A stretch of 64,000 nucleotides of DNA from positions 2,288,501 to 2,352,500 of the forward strand of contig NZ_JAUTAR010000001.1 in the NCBI RefSeq assembly GCF_030818695.1. Reading direction: 5' to 3'. Position numbers and translations under genes: made by a program. The notes beneath the pieces are model-generated. The model did no database searches. It had not been told where the DNA came from and saw nothing but the letters and a program-made list of their open reading frames with translations. Source of the stretch: Chryseobacterium sp. SORGH_AS_0447 (GTDB taxonomy: Bacteria; Bacteroidota; Bacteroidia; Flavobacteriales; Weeksellaceae). Shown here piece by piece: positions 28,025 through 36,245 of this stretch (position 1 is its first letter; every line of letters begins with the position of its first letter).

Positions 28025-28528
28025 ATGAATATCATCAAAGTTTTAGCCGGCCTGTTTTTATTTCTTACAGCCACTGCTTTAAATGCACAGGTCGCTATCG
28101 GTAAACAGACGCTTACGAATACTAGCGTTCTGCTGGAGTTCAATGCAGAGGCCAAAGGAATCATACTGCCATCCGTGCTGTCTGCACCCGGAGCCGTGGG
28201 CGGAACATTTGTCTTCAACACTGCGGATAAGTCTATTCAGGTATTCCAGAATGCCGGCTGGACGCTGCTTACCGACAGTAATCAGGGAGTGGTTCATAGC
28301 TTTAGCAATTCGGGAAACGAATCCGGAACTGGAATGATCATTGGTGCCAATATCTCTGCAAAGCCGGGCGTGCTGGTCATGGAATCCACTACGAAAGCAA
28401 TGGTGCTCCCTAAGGCAGCTAACCCGCATCTGAACATACGCGGAGCCATTGCAGGAACCATGGTATATGACACCGTCTCCTCTTCACTGGCCGTATATGA
28501 CGGTGCCCAATGGAGCTATTGGAAGTAA
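28025..28528 (+). CDS. Secreted hypothetical protein, same module family as its neighbour
   Basis: 167 residues with a signal peptide ending ALNAQ. It contains two copies of the surface module: LEFNAEAKGIILPSVL with FVFNTADKSIQVFQNAGW, and MESTTKAMVLPKAANP with MVYDTVSSSLAVYDGAQW. It is co-directional with the 302-residue protein 17 bp upstream, so the pair is an operon. A terminator follows at 28580. Function unknown. Confidence 0.6.
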   Translation: MNIIKVLAGLFLFLTATALNAQVAIGKQTLTNTSVLLEFNAEAKGIILPSVLSAPGAVGGTFVFNTADKSIQVFQNAGWTLLTDSNQGVVHSFSNSGNESGTGMIIGANISAKPGVLVMESTTKAMVLPKAANPHLNIRGAIAGTMVYDTVSSSLAVYDGAQWSYWK

Positions 28529-28579
28529 CCGGTCTTCTAAAGATTTAAACATTTAACAGGTGTTATACATATTCTCAGT

Positions 28580-28605
28580 AAACCTCTTCACATGAAGGGG
28601 TTTTT
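28580..28605 (+). terminator. Terminator of the secreted-protein pair
   Basis: AAACCTCTTC at 28580-28589 pairs with GAAGGGGTTT at 28594-28603 (one G-T pair) around ACAT, followed by TT. Confidence 0.75.
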
Positions 28606-29461
28606 CCACGGAATTTATAGATAGCCAAAATGTATTAAAATCTAAACTAATCAATCCATTATGACTAAAAGCGGTAAAGGTTTCAGATCACGTGGTTTGT
28701 AATGGAGCAGGGGAGATCTTTTTACCGCAACAGTATTTTTTAGTTTCAAAATTTTCCGGCGAAGAACGAGATCGGAATTTTACAGACAAAACCACCTGTT
28801 ACTTAACTGTAGCAGGTGGTTTAGGTTTCTCTTAAAAAACCATTCTTATAAAAAACCACTCTTAGATTAAGCTTCAGCCAACGGTTCTACAGCGGACAAC
28901 GCAACGCGAAGCCATCCAGCTGAAAATTTGGGCACAGCCGGTTTCGATCCGCTCTTCACGGGTCACGTTCTGTATACCCGGCAACGGGTACGAGGACGGA
29001 GATTGCGGAAGAGGTTGGGAGAGAATAAGGCCGGGAACAACAGGATCGCGTGACACCCACGGTAAAGATCGACATGCTTCCGTGGTCCAAGCCATCGGGT
29101 ATTGATTCTGTTATGGTGAGTGTTGTGAATGTCAGATATCTAAGGTTCCGGAAAGCGGAGTACGTAGTGGCCGGAAAACTTCCGGTTTCCTTCTTCCTGT
29201 TCAACCTGTTAATCCAAGTTCTGTCTCAGATTCGTGTAAGAAAAGTAAAATTCTAAAATAAAAAAATGCCCTAAGAGAATTCCCTGATTTTTTAAAATTC
29301 CGTTTTTTCCCTGAATGTCTGATGGTTTTGATTCCTGAAATTTGTATCAGACAAACGGGATAAAAGTCTGCTGATCAGAGAAGAATCAACCAAAGTAGGG
29401 ACGCAGCTGAATAATTTCCGGAATAAAACAAAACTAATCCATCAAATCCATTAAACAGAAT
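28606..29461. other. Non-coding stretch upstream of the R-body locus
   Basis: No intact gene is seen. AAACCACCTG at 28789-28798 pairs exactly with CAGGTGGTTT at 28813-28822, a strong stem without a T-tract. 28870-29100 is GC-rich and may be a decayed gene, since short open frames on both strands look partly coding, but no family is recognised. The 5' region of the first reb-like gene is within the last 100 bp. Confidence 0.45.
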
Positions 29462-29677
29462 ATGGCAGATACAGTAAACAACCAGGCAACAGACGCCGTT
29501 ACGCAGACCAACGTTACCGTGCTGGGCGAATCTCCCGCACAGGCCATGAGTATGCTCTATCAGATGGCCACCCATGCCAGCGGAATTTCCATTCAGAATT
29601 CAGTGTCTAACCAGCAGAACCTCAATCAGCTTAATCCGGCGATCGTCGCCGATGCCATTAAGATTTTAAAAGGTTAA
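29462..29677 (+). CDS. RebB-like R-body protein 1
   Basis: 71 residues. The core NNQATDAVTQTNVTVLGESPAQ and the later AMSMLYQMATHASGISIQNS, SNQQNLNQL match the RebB/killing-trait family: TDAVTQTNVKVV..AP, A.S.G..FENAV.NQ. Reb proteins polymerise into R-bodies, ribbons rolled inside the cell that can extend sharply; they are best known from Caedibacter, a killer endosymbiont of Paramecium. This copy is the most divergent of the five here and is shorter at its C-terminus, lacking the final A.SIAR helix. It is 16 bp upstream of the next gene. Confidence 0.8.
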   Translation: MADTVNNQATDAVTQTNVTVLGESPAQAMSMLYQMATHASGISIQNSVSNQQNLNQLNPAIVADAIKILKG

Positions 29678-29693
29678 TTAAAAATTTATCAGC

Positions 29694-30394
29694 ATGGACG
29701 AGAATAATAATGACCCGACAGCCTCTCAGGATACAGCCAATGCCGTAACACCTGTAGAAAAGGCGGTACAGTTTGTCAATGCCGAAGTACTGTCGCCACC
29801 GCCGGTGGCGCCGATGCAGGGGATGGCAAAGGTAATGATTGACCAGTCTGCCGGAATGATGGTCCAGGATCTGCAGTCGTTCCTGAAAAGTTTTGAGCAG
29901 CTCGGCCTTATTGCACTGAGCCGGCTGGCAAATAACTTACTGACGTACGGAACCTGGAGCGAAAATGAACCTCCGCCGACCGGTACATCGCCTGCCTCTA
30001 CAGGAGGAACGTCCGGTGAAGAAGCAATACAAAGCCTGTTTAATATCGTCAGCAAGTATGCGGAAGCCAAAACGAACCTATCCAATGCAGCCTTACTTTC
30101 CACTGTTTTGCATCCGAATCCGGCGGCCATGCCATCTTCAGGCTCTTTTTCCGATGCTTCCGTGCAGCCTGAAGATCCCGAAAAAAAAAACGGATAGACG
30201 TTACGGAAGAAGACCATACCGGAAATGCGTCTGCCATGGAGGAGGCTGTTGAAAAGGTAATGCCGGAACCTGTTAAAATACCGGAGCGAGTGCCGCAACA
30301 GAAAGAGGCTGCCGTGCCTGCAGAAGTACATACGAGCAAGAGGATGAAACAGTCGGTCTTCTCGAAACTAATGAATCAACTTAAAAAAAATTAA
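29694..30394 (+). CDS. Reb-locus accessory protein interrupted at an A10 tract (candidate frameshift gene)
   Basis: Frame 0 gives 167 residues and ends in a TAG at 30195-30197. Directly before, at 30181-30190, is a run of ten A. One extra base, or a -1 shift there, continues the frame as KKKRIDVTEEDHTGNASAME and on to SKLMNQLKKN, ending TAA at 30392-30394, only 4 bp before the next gene. The full product would be 233 residues. The N-terminal half has a region MAKVMIDQSAGMMVQDLQSF plus a helix-rich section like LSRLANNLL; the tail is Pro/Glu/Lys-rich. The tidy spacing argues that the long form is the ancestral one. Slippage, phase variation or a sequencing error could explain it. No known family. 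Confidence 0.6.
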
Positions 30395-30398
30395 TAGA

Positions 30399-31211
30399 AT
30401 GAATTATTCAAACGAACAGAAACCGGCCAAGATCTTAAACTTACGTACCTTAAAGGAAGTGAATGAAAGCCTTTATCTTACCAAAACTGCCGATACTGCT
30501 TATTTCAGTGTAAAAAAACCTGAAAACAACAGCGATCGGGTGACCTTCGGCCTTACCACTTCCGATGTTAATATCAAGCCTCTGATCCGGCAGGTAAACT
30601 GTATCAACAAAGGAAAACGATACAACAATTATCAGTCATTCGTCGTGGAGCCCAAAGACAAGTCCACAGGCATCGCCGTGATCTTGATCAAGCTGGAAGA
30701 AAATCAGGTCTTTTTTTGCAACATACGGATTCTGCCGCTGAATACTTTAAGTGACATTGCTGAACCGGAAACCGATTCCAGGCTTCTTACGGTAAACCTG
30801 GAAAGATCGAAATGCATCCTGAAGACCGACATTACCATCACCGCATCCAATACAGGAGAAGCGCTTTATGCCACTCATGATGTGGATGTGCATGCCATAT
30901 CGGATCTGATAACCCAGGGTGAAATAGTGGAGCTGAAGAGAGAGCTGGAATTCCAGGGAACAAAACTGATCGCCCATTACTTCCAGGAAATCCTCGAGAT
31001 CATCATCAATGAAAATCCATCCAATACCGGGAAACTGCCTCTCATTCCGGATGATTATATCATCAACCTGCCCAATGACCAGCTGAAGGAAATGATTACC
31101 GCCAATGCGATCAGCGGATGCATTGCCCTGGAAATCGTAGGCAGTAATGTGATCAAGGATATTAATAAAGACTGGACGGCAGCCGGGAGTTTTATCGGCT
31201 ACCTGATTTAA
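30399..31211 (+). CDS. Reb-locus hypothetical protein
   Basis: 270 residues, without signal peptide or membrane helix, so it is cytoplasmic. It has beta-rich N-terminal and middle parts (VTFGLTTSDVNIKPLIRQVN, AVILIKLEENQVFFCNIRIL) and a helical part (VELKRELEFQGTKLIAHYFQ), ending in a small-residue segment WTAAGSFIGYLI. I recognise no family. Its place between reb-like genes and its 4-bp spacing to the upstream reading frame indicate a role in R-body assembly, folding or anchoring; this is inferred from position only. Confidence 0.65.
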   Translation: MNYSNEQKPAKILNLRTLKEVNESLYLTKTADTAYFSVKKPENNSDRVTFGLTTSDVNIKPLIRQVNCINKGKRYNNYQSFVVEPKDKSTGIAVILIKLEENQVFFCNIRILPLNTLSDIAEPETDSRLLTVNLERSKCILKTDITITASNTGEALYATHDVDVHAISDLITQGEIVELKRELEFQGTKLIAHYFQEILEIIINENPSNTGKLPLIPDDYIINLPNDQLKEMITANAISGCIALEIVGSNVIKDINKDWTAAGSFIGYLI

Positions 31212-31264
31212 TAACTATTATCATTGAGTAGATATTGTATGATTAATTATAAAAACCATGACCT

Positions 31265-31660
31265 ATGCGCAGAGTATTGTACCACACGGCAAAACCTTCG
31301 GGGCGTGTTAAAAATTCACCGCCGATCGTTATCGAAGTAGAACCGGTAGAGCCTCAGCCGGTGGAAAAAGAAGAGGTGATGCCCTTTGTGATCAGCCATG
31401 AAGAAGAGATTATCGGCTATATTAAGGAAAAAGCGGTAAAGGAAACCATGAGCCATCTTTCCCCGCTTCTCGAAAAGCTGGAAGAGGCGGTAAAGCAGCA
31501 GCAGGCCAACCAGGAAGCCCAGGCAACAGCGGGCGGCCTGATGATCTCCGGCCAGGAAGACCGGCTGAAAAACCTGCAGGAGACTTTCAGAAAAAAGGAA
31601 CTGAAGGTTGCCGAACGCTTACAACAGCTGCAGGCAAGATTTGCACGCATCCGTAAATGA
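31265..31660 (+). CDS. Reb-locus coiled-coil protein
   Basis: 131 residues. The N-terminal third is Pro/Glu/Val-rich (EVEPVEPQPVEKEEV), followed by a predicted coiled coil from about residue 45 to the end (EKLEEAVKQQQANQEAQATA, then LKNLQETFRKKELKVAERLQ). No family is recognised. The last codon overlaps the next reb-like start by 4 bp (ATGA), so both are translated together. A scaffold or assembly role is plausible. Confidence 0.6.
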   Translation: MRRVLYHTAKPSGRVKNSPPIVIEVEPVEPQPVEKEEVMPFVISHEEEIIGYIKEKAVKETMSHLSPLLEKLEEAVKQQQANQEAQATAGGLMISGQEDRLKNLQETFRKKELKVAERLQQLQARFARIRK

Positions 31661-31929
31661 ATATTCAACCCCAAATTAAAAATAATATGACAGACAGCCA
31701 GAATGAAATCAACACAGAAGTTGTAGGAATGTCTTCCACGGTACCCGCCGCCATTTCGATGCAGGTGAATGCCCATTCCACCGGATTAATGTATGAACAG
31801 TCCGTTCTGAACCAGCAGCGGGATTCGCTGATCGGATTGAGCAATTCCGCTATGGGAATCAAAAAGATCAGTTCCATCAGGTTAAAGAAAGAATTCAACG
31901 CGTTCCGGAAGAGCCGATTCGATATTTAA
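31657..31929 (+). CDS. RebB-like R-body protein 2 (divergent)
   Basis: 90 residues. The Reb core is degenerate: INTEVVGMSSTVPAAISMQV in place of ITDAVTQTNVKVVAEAPAMA, then NAHSTGLMYEQSVLNQQRDS matching AAHSTGLMFENAVNNQNQQN. The C-terminus is basic (LKKEFNAFRKSRFDI), unlike the other copies. It overlaps the coiled-coil gene by 4 bp. It may be a capping or anchoring subunit, by analogy with Reb paralogues of different roles in Caedibacter (RebA, RebB, RebD). Confidence 0.65.
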   Translation: MNIQPQIKNNMTDSQNEINTEVVGMSSTVPAAISMQVNAHSTGLMYEQSVLNQQRDSLIGLSNSAMGIKKISSIRLKKEFNAFRKSRFDI

Positions 31930-32248
31930 TGTAACCCAAAACTTTCCTGATGAGATGCGGACATTTTACGGATGTAACATCGCTTCGACAGGCACATTAT
32001 TTTACAGTACCCGCTGAAGGTCCGCATCATTTATCTTAACATATCTTCAGTTTCTGCACGAGGCCCGGCGAAGGCTTTCAACCATTGTACCGAGAACCAC
32101 CCTTAACGATTTATCAATCTTTCCAGTCTTAAAACAATCATTTTAAGCCTTTGCCACGGTGCCTTTTCCGGAAAAACAGATTTTAATAAAAACAGTTTGA
32201 CAATCAAATCATTATTAACCGAGATTATCTCAAAAAACAAAAACAATT
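31930..32248 (+). promoter_or_regulatory. Intergenic leader with long-range inverted repeat
   Basis: 319 bp without a gene. GATGCGGAC at 31954-31962 and GTCCGCATC at 32020-32028 can form a 9-bp stem enclosing 57 nt. The TTTGACAATC at 32196-32205 is a possible -33 element, but no clear -7 box follows. It likely separates the first reb transcript from the three tandem reb copies. Confidence 0.4.
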
Positions 32249-32512
32249 ATGACAGTGAATCCACAAATCACCGATGCGGTAACGCAAACCAATGTAAAAG
32301 TAGTGGCCGAAGCGCCGGCCATGGCTTTAGGAAATGTTTACCAGACCGCAGCCCATTCCACAGGGCTGATGTTTGAAAACGCCGTCAACAACCAGAACCA
32401 GCAGAATATTCTGGGACAGGCCGCCACGACCCAGGGCGTGATGCAGATCTACAGCTTCGACACTGTAGCGGATGCCCTTTCCATCGCCAGAATGCTGAAT
32501 CCCAATCCGTAA
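32249..32512 (+). CDS. RebB-like R-body protein 3
   Basis: 87 residues: ITDAVTQTNVKVVAEAPAMA, AAHSTGLMFENAVNNQNQQN, then ATTQGVMQIYSFDTVADALS and a final ARMLNPNP. This is a full-length RebB-family protein and nearly identical to the two following copies, differing mainly in the first five residues and a few positions near the end. Three consecutive copies suggest recent duplication and high dosage of the structural ribbon subunit. Confidence 0.85.
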   Translation: MTVNPQITDAVTQTNVKVVAEAPAMALGNVYQTAAHSTGLMFENAVNNQNQQNILGQAATTQGVMQIYSFDTVADALSIARMLNPNP

Positions 32513-32592
32513 ATCAGTCAGAACGATTCGGATACTTGCGGGAGCGCTTTACAAGCAGCTTACCGATACCATCCATTTAATTTTAACTAAAT

Positions 32593-32637
32593 CATGACCG
32601 GAAAATCCGGCCATCCAAACCTTAAAACAATTTAATT
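32593..32637 (+). repeat. Repeated leader before reb copy 4
   Basis: CATGACCGGAAAATCCGG and a following CAAACCTTAAA element precede this reb gene and recur at 32977-33022 before the next one. CCGG-AAAAT-CCGG can form a small stem. It is part of the duplicated unit (periods 389 and 385 bp). Confidence 0.6.
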
Positions 32638-32904
32638 ATGTCATTCGTAAATCAACAAATCACAGATGCAGTAACGCAAACCAATGTAAAAGTAGTAGCC
32701 GAAGCCCCGGCTATGGCTTTAGGAAATGTTTACCAGACCGCAGCCCATTCCACCGGACTGATGTTTGAAAACGCCGTCAACAACCAGAACCAGCAGAACA
32801 TTTTAGGACAGGCCGCCACAACCCAGGGGGTAATGCAGATTTACAGCGTGGATACCGTGGCAGATGCTATTTCCATCGCCAGGATGATGAACCCTAACCC
32901 GTAA
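32638..32904 (+). CDS. RebB-like R-body protein 4
   Basis: 88 residues, starting MSFVNQQITDAVTQTNVKVV and ending DTVADAISIARMMNPNP. It is identical to copy 3 through the whole centre of the protein. Start differences are limited to the leader residues, so the unit of duplication includes the upstream 40 bp. Predicted to be a structural R-body subunit. Confidence 0.85.
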   Translation: MSFVNQQITDAVTQTNVKVVAEAPAMALGNVYQTAAHSTGLMFENAVNNQNQQNILGQAATTQGVMQIYSVDTVADAISIARMMNPNP

Positions 32905-32976
32905 TCCCTACGCAAAAACAGCTCAGCAGCCGGATCAGGTCCGGTTGCTTTTAAAAATCAATTCCAATGTAATAAC

Positions 32977-33022
32977 CATGACCGGAAAATCCGGTTTATT
33001 CAAACCTTAAACACATATAATT
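32977..33022 (+). repeat. Repeated leader before reb copy 5
   Basis: The CATGACCGGAAAATCCGG motif and CAAACCTTAAA follow the same order as at 32593-32637, with changes between them. Confidence 0.6.
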
Positions 33023-33286
33023 ATGGCAAACGTAAATGAACAAATTACAGACGCAGTAACACAAACCAACGTAAAAGTAGTAGCCGAAGCCCCGGCAGTG
33101 GCCCTGGGAAACGTGTACCAAATCGCTGCCCATTCCACAGGGCTGATGTTTGAAAACGCCGTCAACAACCAGAACCAGCAGAACATCTTGGGACAGGCGG
33201 CCACAACCCAGGGGGTAATGCAGATCTACAGCCTGGATACCGTGGCCGATGCCATCTCCATCGCCAGGATGATGAATCCTTCTTAA
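33023..33286 (+). CDS. RebB-like R-body protein 5
   Basis: 87 residues, starting MANVNEQITDAVTQTNVKVV and ending AISIARMMNPS. Two conservative changes in the core (MA to VA, QT to QI) separate it from copy 4. It is the last reb gene. 94 bp downstream starts the AT-rich effector-like gene. Codon use in the reb genes is GC-richer than in that module. Confidence 0.85.
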   Translation: MANVNEQITDAVTQTNVKVVAEAPAVALGNVYQIAAHSTGLMFENAVNNQNQQNILGQAATTQGVMQIYSLDTVADAISIARMMNPS

Positions 33287-33380
33287 CCTTAGTGTTTTCA
33301 GATTCTTTTTCAGGGAGGATAGGATTATCCTCCCTGATTTTTTAAGACAATCAATATTAATAATATAAATTAAAAACAAT

Positions 33381-34229
33381 ATGCTAAGATTTATAACACG
33401 AACATCCAGATTGTCAAGGACAAGTTCTGTGTGGGCCGATAGAACACCTGTGATCTCAAGATTAAATAGCTATAGATATTTTTCTAGTGAAAGTGCTTAT
33501 GATTTACCTGTACTTCAACGAAATCTCACAAGTATTAATGCGGAAACAAATAGCAGAATAGATGGAAGGATTGATGGATTATATCGTGAGATACGACCCG
33601 CTTATAAGCCTGAAGGCTTTGAAAGCCTGATCGATAGAGAAGTGAATGACCCTCAATATGGTATGGGAATCAATACAGGTTTTAAGAATTATCATGGTTA
33701 CTTTTACAGAAATTTTGATCCGGATGAAAAAATATTTACTTTTAATCACGGCTTTTCCGGTAATTTGCCTCCGTGGGTAAGAGATGTTACCATACCTTTA
33801 GTACAGGGAAAAGGTATTCCTACCCAGGTTTATTTCACTTTGCGACAAATGAAATTATTAAACATTCCTGAAGGAGATATACAAATTGTAAGAATGTCTC
33901 AAATACAAAATCTGGATACCGCGGCTTTTATTCATAATATAACTGGAGGAAAAATTATCTATAATTTTGATTCAGTAGATATTTTGGCTGCACCAAGTAA
34001 TGAGTATATGAAAACAGTAATGATACAAGCGGGTTACGAGATTATAAGTGGCAATATAACAGGAAAAGGTCAATATATGTCAGTAAGAGATCTTAAAAAT
34101 TATGATTTTCCGCTTAATCCTAAATTTAAAGGTTCTTATGAAGCATTTATGGAAAAATATGGATTATCCTGGTATGACATGTTATATTTAAATTATAATA
34201 TAATAGTGAGAGTTAGATATACACAATAA
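33381..34229 (+). CDS. Candidate R-body-linked effector with mitochondrial-presequence-like N-terminus
   Basis: 282 residues, no family recognised. Residues 1-36 hold seven Arg, no Lys, one Asp and twelve Ser/Thr. Arg at 3, 7, 10 and 13 fall on one helical face opposite L2, F4, I5 and L11, and R32-Y-F-S-S matches the R-3-type cleavage motif of mitochondrial presequences (R-x-F/Y before Ser). The rest is soluble and mixed alpha/beta (GIPTQVYFTLRQMKLLNIPE, KFKGSYEAFMEKYGLSWYDM). The gene is clearly more AT-rich than the reb genes beside it, and is paired with a small gene 6 bp downstream, as for toxin-immunity modules. The toxin role and targeting are inference; an unrelated DNA- or membrane-binding N-terminus is possible. 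Confidence 0.5.
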   Translation: MLRFITRTSRLSRTSSVWADRTPVISRLNSYRYFSSESAYDLPVLQRNLTSINAETNSRIDGRIDGLYREIRPAYKPEGFESLIDREVNDPQYGMGINTGFKNYHGYFYRNFDPDEKIFTFNHGFSGNLPPWVRDVTIPLVQGKGIPTQVYFTLRQMKLLNIPEGDIQIVRMSQIQNLDTAAFIHNITGGKIIYNFDSVDILAAPSNEYMKTVMIQAGYEIISGNITGKGQYMSVRDLKNYDFPLNPKFKGSYEAFMEKYGLSWYDMLYLNYNIIVRVRYTQ

Positions 34230-34235
34230 AGAAAT

Positions 34236-34742
34236 ATGATACCCATAAAATTATTAAGAATAGAAAATCTTGAACCGGTAGGCGTAGATAATTTAGATGA
34301 ATTTGTTCAGGGCTTACATAATGTTTTAGGTTATGATGTAGAGACTGTACATAAAATAGACAAAGAATTTGAGGGGTATTACCTGCTGCCAATGGGTTTT
34401 ACAATTCCCGAAAGCGGAAATGGTATTGTAAAAGAAAATATCAATGAAAAGGTTTTTTTGTTAAGCGTGATCAATAGTAATATTCCGAGAATATTAGAAG
34501 AATGTAAGCCGGCAGGATTGACAAATTGGGCCCTTTTTTTCAGAGCCGGGACAGCAGTAATCGGTAAAAAAGAAGTAATTGCCGAAGCATTGGTTCATGA
34601 GGAAAATAAAGACATATGGTATGAAGACTTAGGCTATGATCAATATATTCCTGTGTCAAAGGATGGCACATATGAGACTGTCGCAAGATCAATTTTAACC
34701 TATTTAAAAGCTTATGATAATTATTTAAAGGAGCAGAATTGA
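34236..34742 (+). CDS. Candidate immunity protein for the upstream effector
   Basis: 168 residues, acidic overall (for example LVHEENKDIWYEDLGYDQYI), cytoplasmic by lack of signal. No family recognised. It starts 6 bp after the effector-like gene, shares its AT-rich composition, and the pair is bounded by GC-richer genes. That arrangement matches a toxin-immunity cassette dropped into the locus. An alternative is a chaperone for loading the effector. Confidence 0.45.
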   Translation: MIPIKLLRIENLEPVGVDNLDEFVQGLHNVLGYDVETVHKIDKEFEGYYLLPMGFTIPESGNGIVKENINEKVFLLSVINSNIPRILEECKPAGLTNWALFFRAGTAVIGKKEVIAEALVHEENKDIWYEDLGYDQYIPVSKDGTYETVARSILTYLKAYDNYLKEQN

Positions 34743-34799
34743 ATTTAACTGTTCTTCAAACATTTAAATTTGAATTACTCTTGCATAGGTATCATCTCC

Positions 34800-35480
34800 T
34801 TATTTATCCAGCAACACAATTTCATTCGCATCCACAATCTGATTTTGCACGGCGTAGATCACTAGCCCGGCCATATTTTTCACACAGGCTTTGATCATCA
34901 GGCTGGTCTTATGGGTTTCCACGGTTTTTGGCGAGATGTACAGGGCATCTGCGATTTCTTTGGTGCTGAACTGTTGGCAGACCAGCCGGAGGACCTCCGT
35001 TTCCCGTTCCGTAAGGCCGTCTTTGGAGGCCGGAGAAAATTCGGGAAGCTTATTGGACAGCTGGTTCCGCATGACTTCAACCTGTTCTTCTGAAAAATAA
35101 TGCCCGTTGTGGTAGACGGCATGCATCACCTTCAGCAGCTCTTCCAGGTCGGTTTCTTTGGGCAGAAAAGCATGGGCGCCCATTTTCAGCATCTGCCCCA
35201 TAAAAGAGCGCCGGTAAAAGCTGGACAGCACGATGATCTTCGGAGCTTCAGGTGTGGCAGCTAAGGCAGAGAGCACTTCAAGGCCGTCACCATGAGCCAT
35301 TCTCAGATCCAGAAGGAGGAGATCCGGTAAGCCGGTTTCGGTTTCGGTCAGGAAATGATGGCCTCCGGTTGAGGTCAGTACGACTTCATAACCATTGGTG
35401 CTGTTGATGTAATTTTTTAAAAGCTGTACCAGCAGCAGGTCATCGTCCACAATGCCTACTTTGATTATTGAATTTTCCAT
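34800..35480 (-). CDS. NarL/LuxR-type response regulator
   Basis: 226 residues. The receiver domain has the acidic pocket VDDD (residues 11-14) and the phosphoacceptor D58 in LLLLDLRM. The C-terminal HTH is GerE-type: LTERETEVLRLVCQQFSTKE, then IADALYISPKTVETH. It is convergent with the reb transcript and follows the histidine kinase by 9 bp; the two form one two-component system. Likely controls the R-body locus, which is inferred from adjacency. Confidence 0.9.
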   Translation of the reverse strand: MENSIIKVGIVDDDLLLVQLLKNYINSTNGYEVVLTSTGGHHFLTETETGLPDLLLLDLRMAHGDGLEVLSALAATPEAPKIIVLSSFYRRSFMGQMLKMGAHAFLPKETDLEELLKVMHAVYHNGHYFSEEQVEVMRNQLSNKLPEFSPASKDGLTERETEVLRLVCQQFSTKEIADALYISPKTVETHKTSLMIKACVKNMAGLVIYAVQNQIVDANEIVLLDK

Positions 35481-35489
35481 ATGTTGTGA

Positions 35490-36245
35490 TTAAAGGCGGG
35501 TCATCATTATAAACCGGGTTCCTTTCTGCGGCCGGGACCTGAACCGGTAACGGGCTTTGATCTGCTCTGCTCTCAGCCGGATGCTTCTCATCCCGATGCC
35601 CGCAGGTTCTTTGTCGTATCCCCGGATAAGTCCTTTGCCGTCATCCGCTACCGTCAGGACCAGGTACCGTTCCGATATCCGTAAGGAAACGGTAATGACG
35701 GACGCGTCCGCATGTTTTAGTATATTGTTGATCAGCTCCTGCAGGATCCTGAAAAGATTCAGTTTTACAGGATTGCTGATACGGCGGGACAGATGCCGTA
35801 CGGGATAATATTTTACCCTGATATTTCCTTTTACCTGTTCCAGATAATCCCAAATCAGTTCTTCCGGGCCGGTTTCGCTGAGGTCCGGAGGTGTCAGGTG
35901 ATGGCTCATTTCACGGATGACACGCATTGAATTTTTTAAATCAAGATGCAGTTCACCGATATCCTGATACCGGGTATTCAGCCTTATCAGATTCAGCCGG
36001 GAAATAATATTGTCGTGAAGTTCTCCCGCAATTCTTTCCCGGTCTTTTTCCTGCAGGTAAAGTGCACTTTCGCTATATTCAGCCTGCATTTTATGGATCA
36101 GCAGGGAGGCTTTCTGTTTATTTTTCCTCACATGCGCGATATAGCGCAGGATCATCACGGTGATAAATCCCGTGACCAGCAATGCCAGTCCGATCCCGAT
36201 CCATATCCAAAGGACAATTATACTTTCATTCTTCCCGTATTCCAT
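35490..36245 (-). CDS. NarX-type sensor histidine kinase (HisKA_3)
   Basis: 251 residues, one N-terminal transmembrane helix (about residues 9-36) and hardly any periplasmic sensor domain. The phosphoacceptor H77 lies in GELHDNIISRLNLI, the N-box is ELINNILKHAD, and the G-box is VADDGKGL. Its short N-terminus suggests it senses through the membrane or through a partner. The neighbouring 7-helix protein, overlapping its start by 28 bp, is a candidate sensor partner. Confidence 0.85.
   Translation of the reverse strand: MEYGKNESIIVLWIWIGIGLALLVTGFITVMILRYIAHVRKNKQKASLLIHKMQAEYSESALYLQEKDRERIAGELHDNIISRLNLIRLNTRYQDIGELHLDLKNSMRVIREMSHHLTPPDLSETGPEELIWDYLEQVKGNIRVKYYPVRHLSRRISNPVKLNLFRILQELINNILKHADASVITVSLRISERYLVLTVADDGKGLIRGYDKEPAGIGMRSIRLRAEQIKARYRFRSRPQKGTRFIMMTRL

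Noticed and set aside
28874..29256. Overlapping short frames on both strands upstream of the reb locus
   Set aside because: None has a start, promoter or family; the GC-rich stretch may be a remnant, but no gene can be named.
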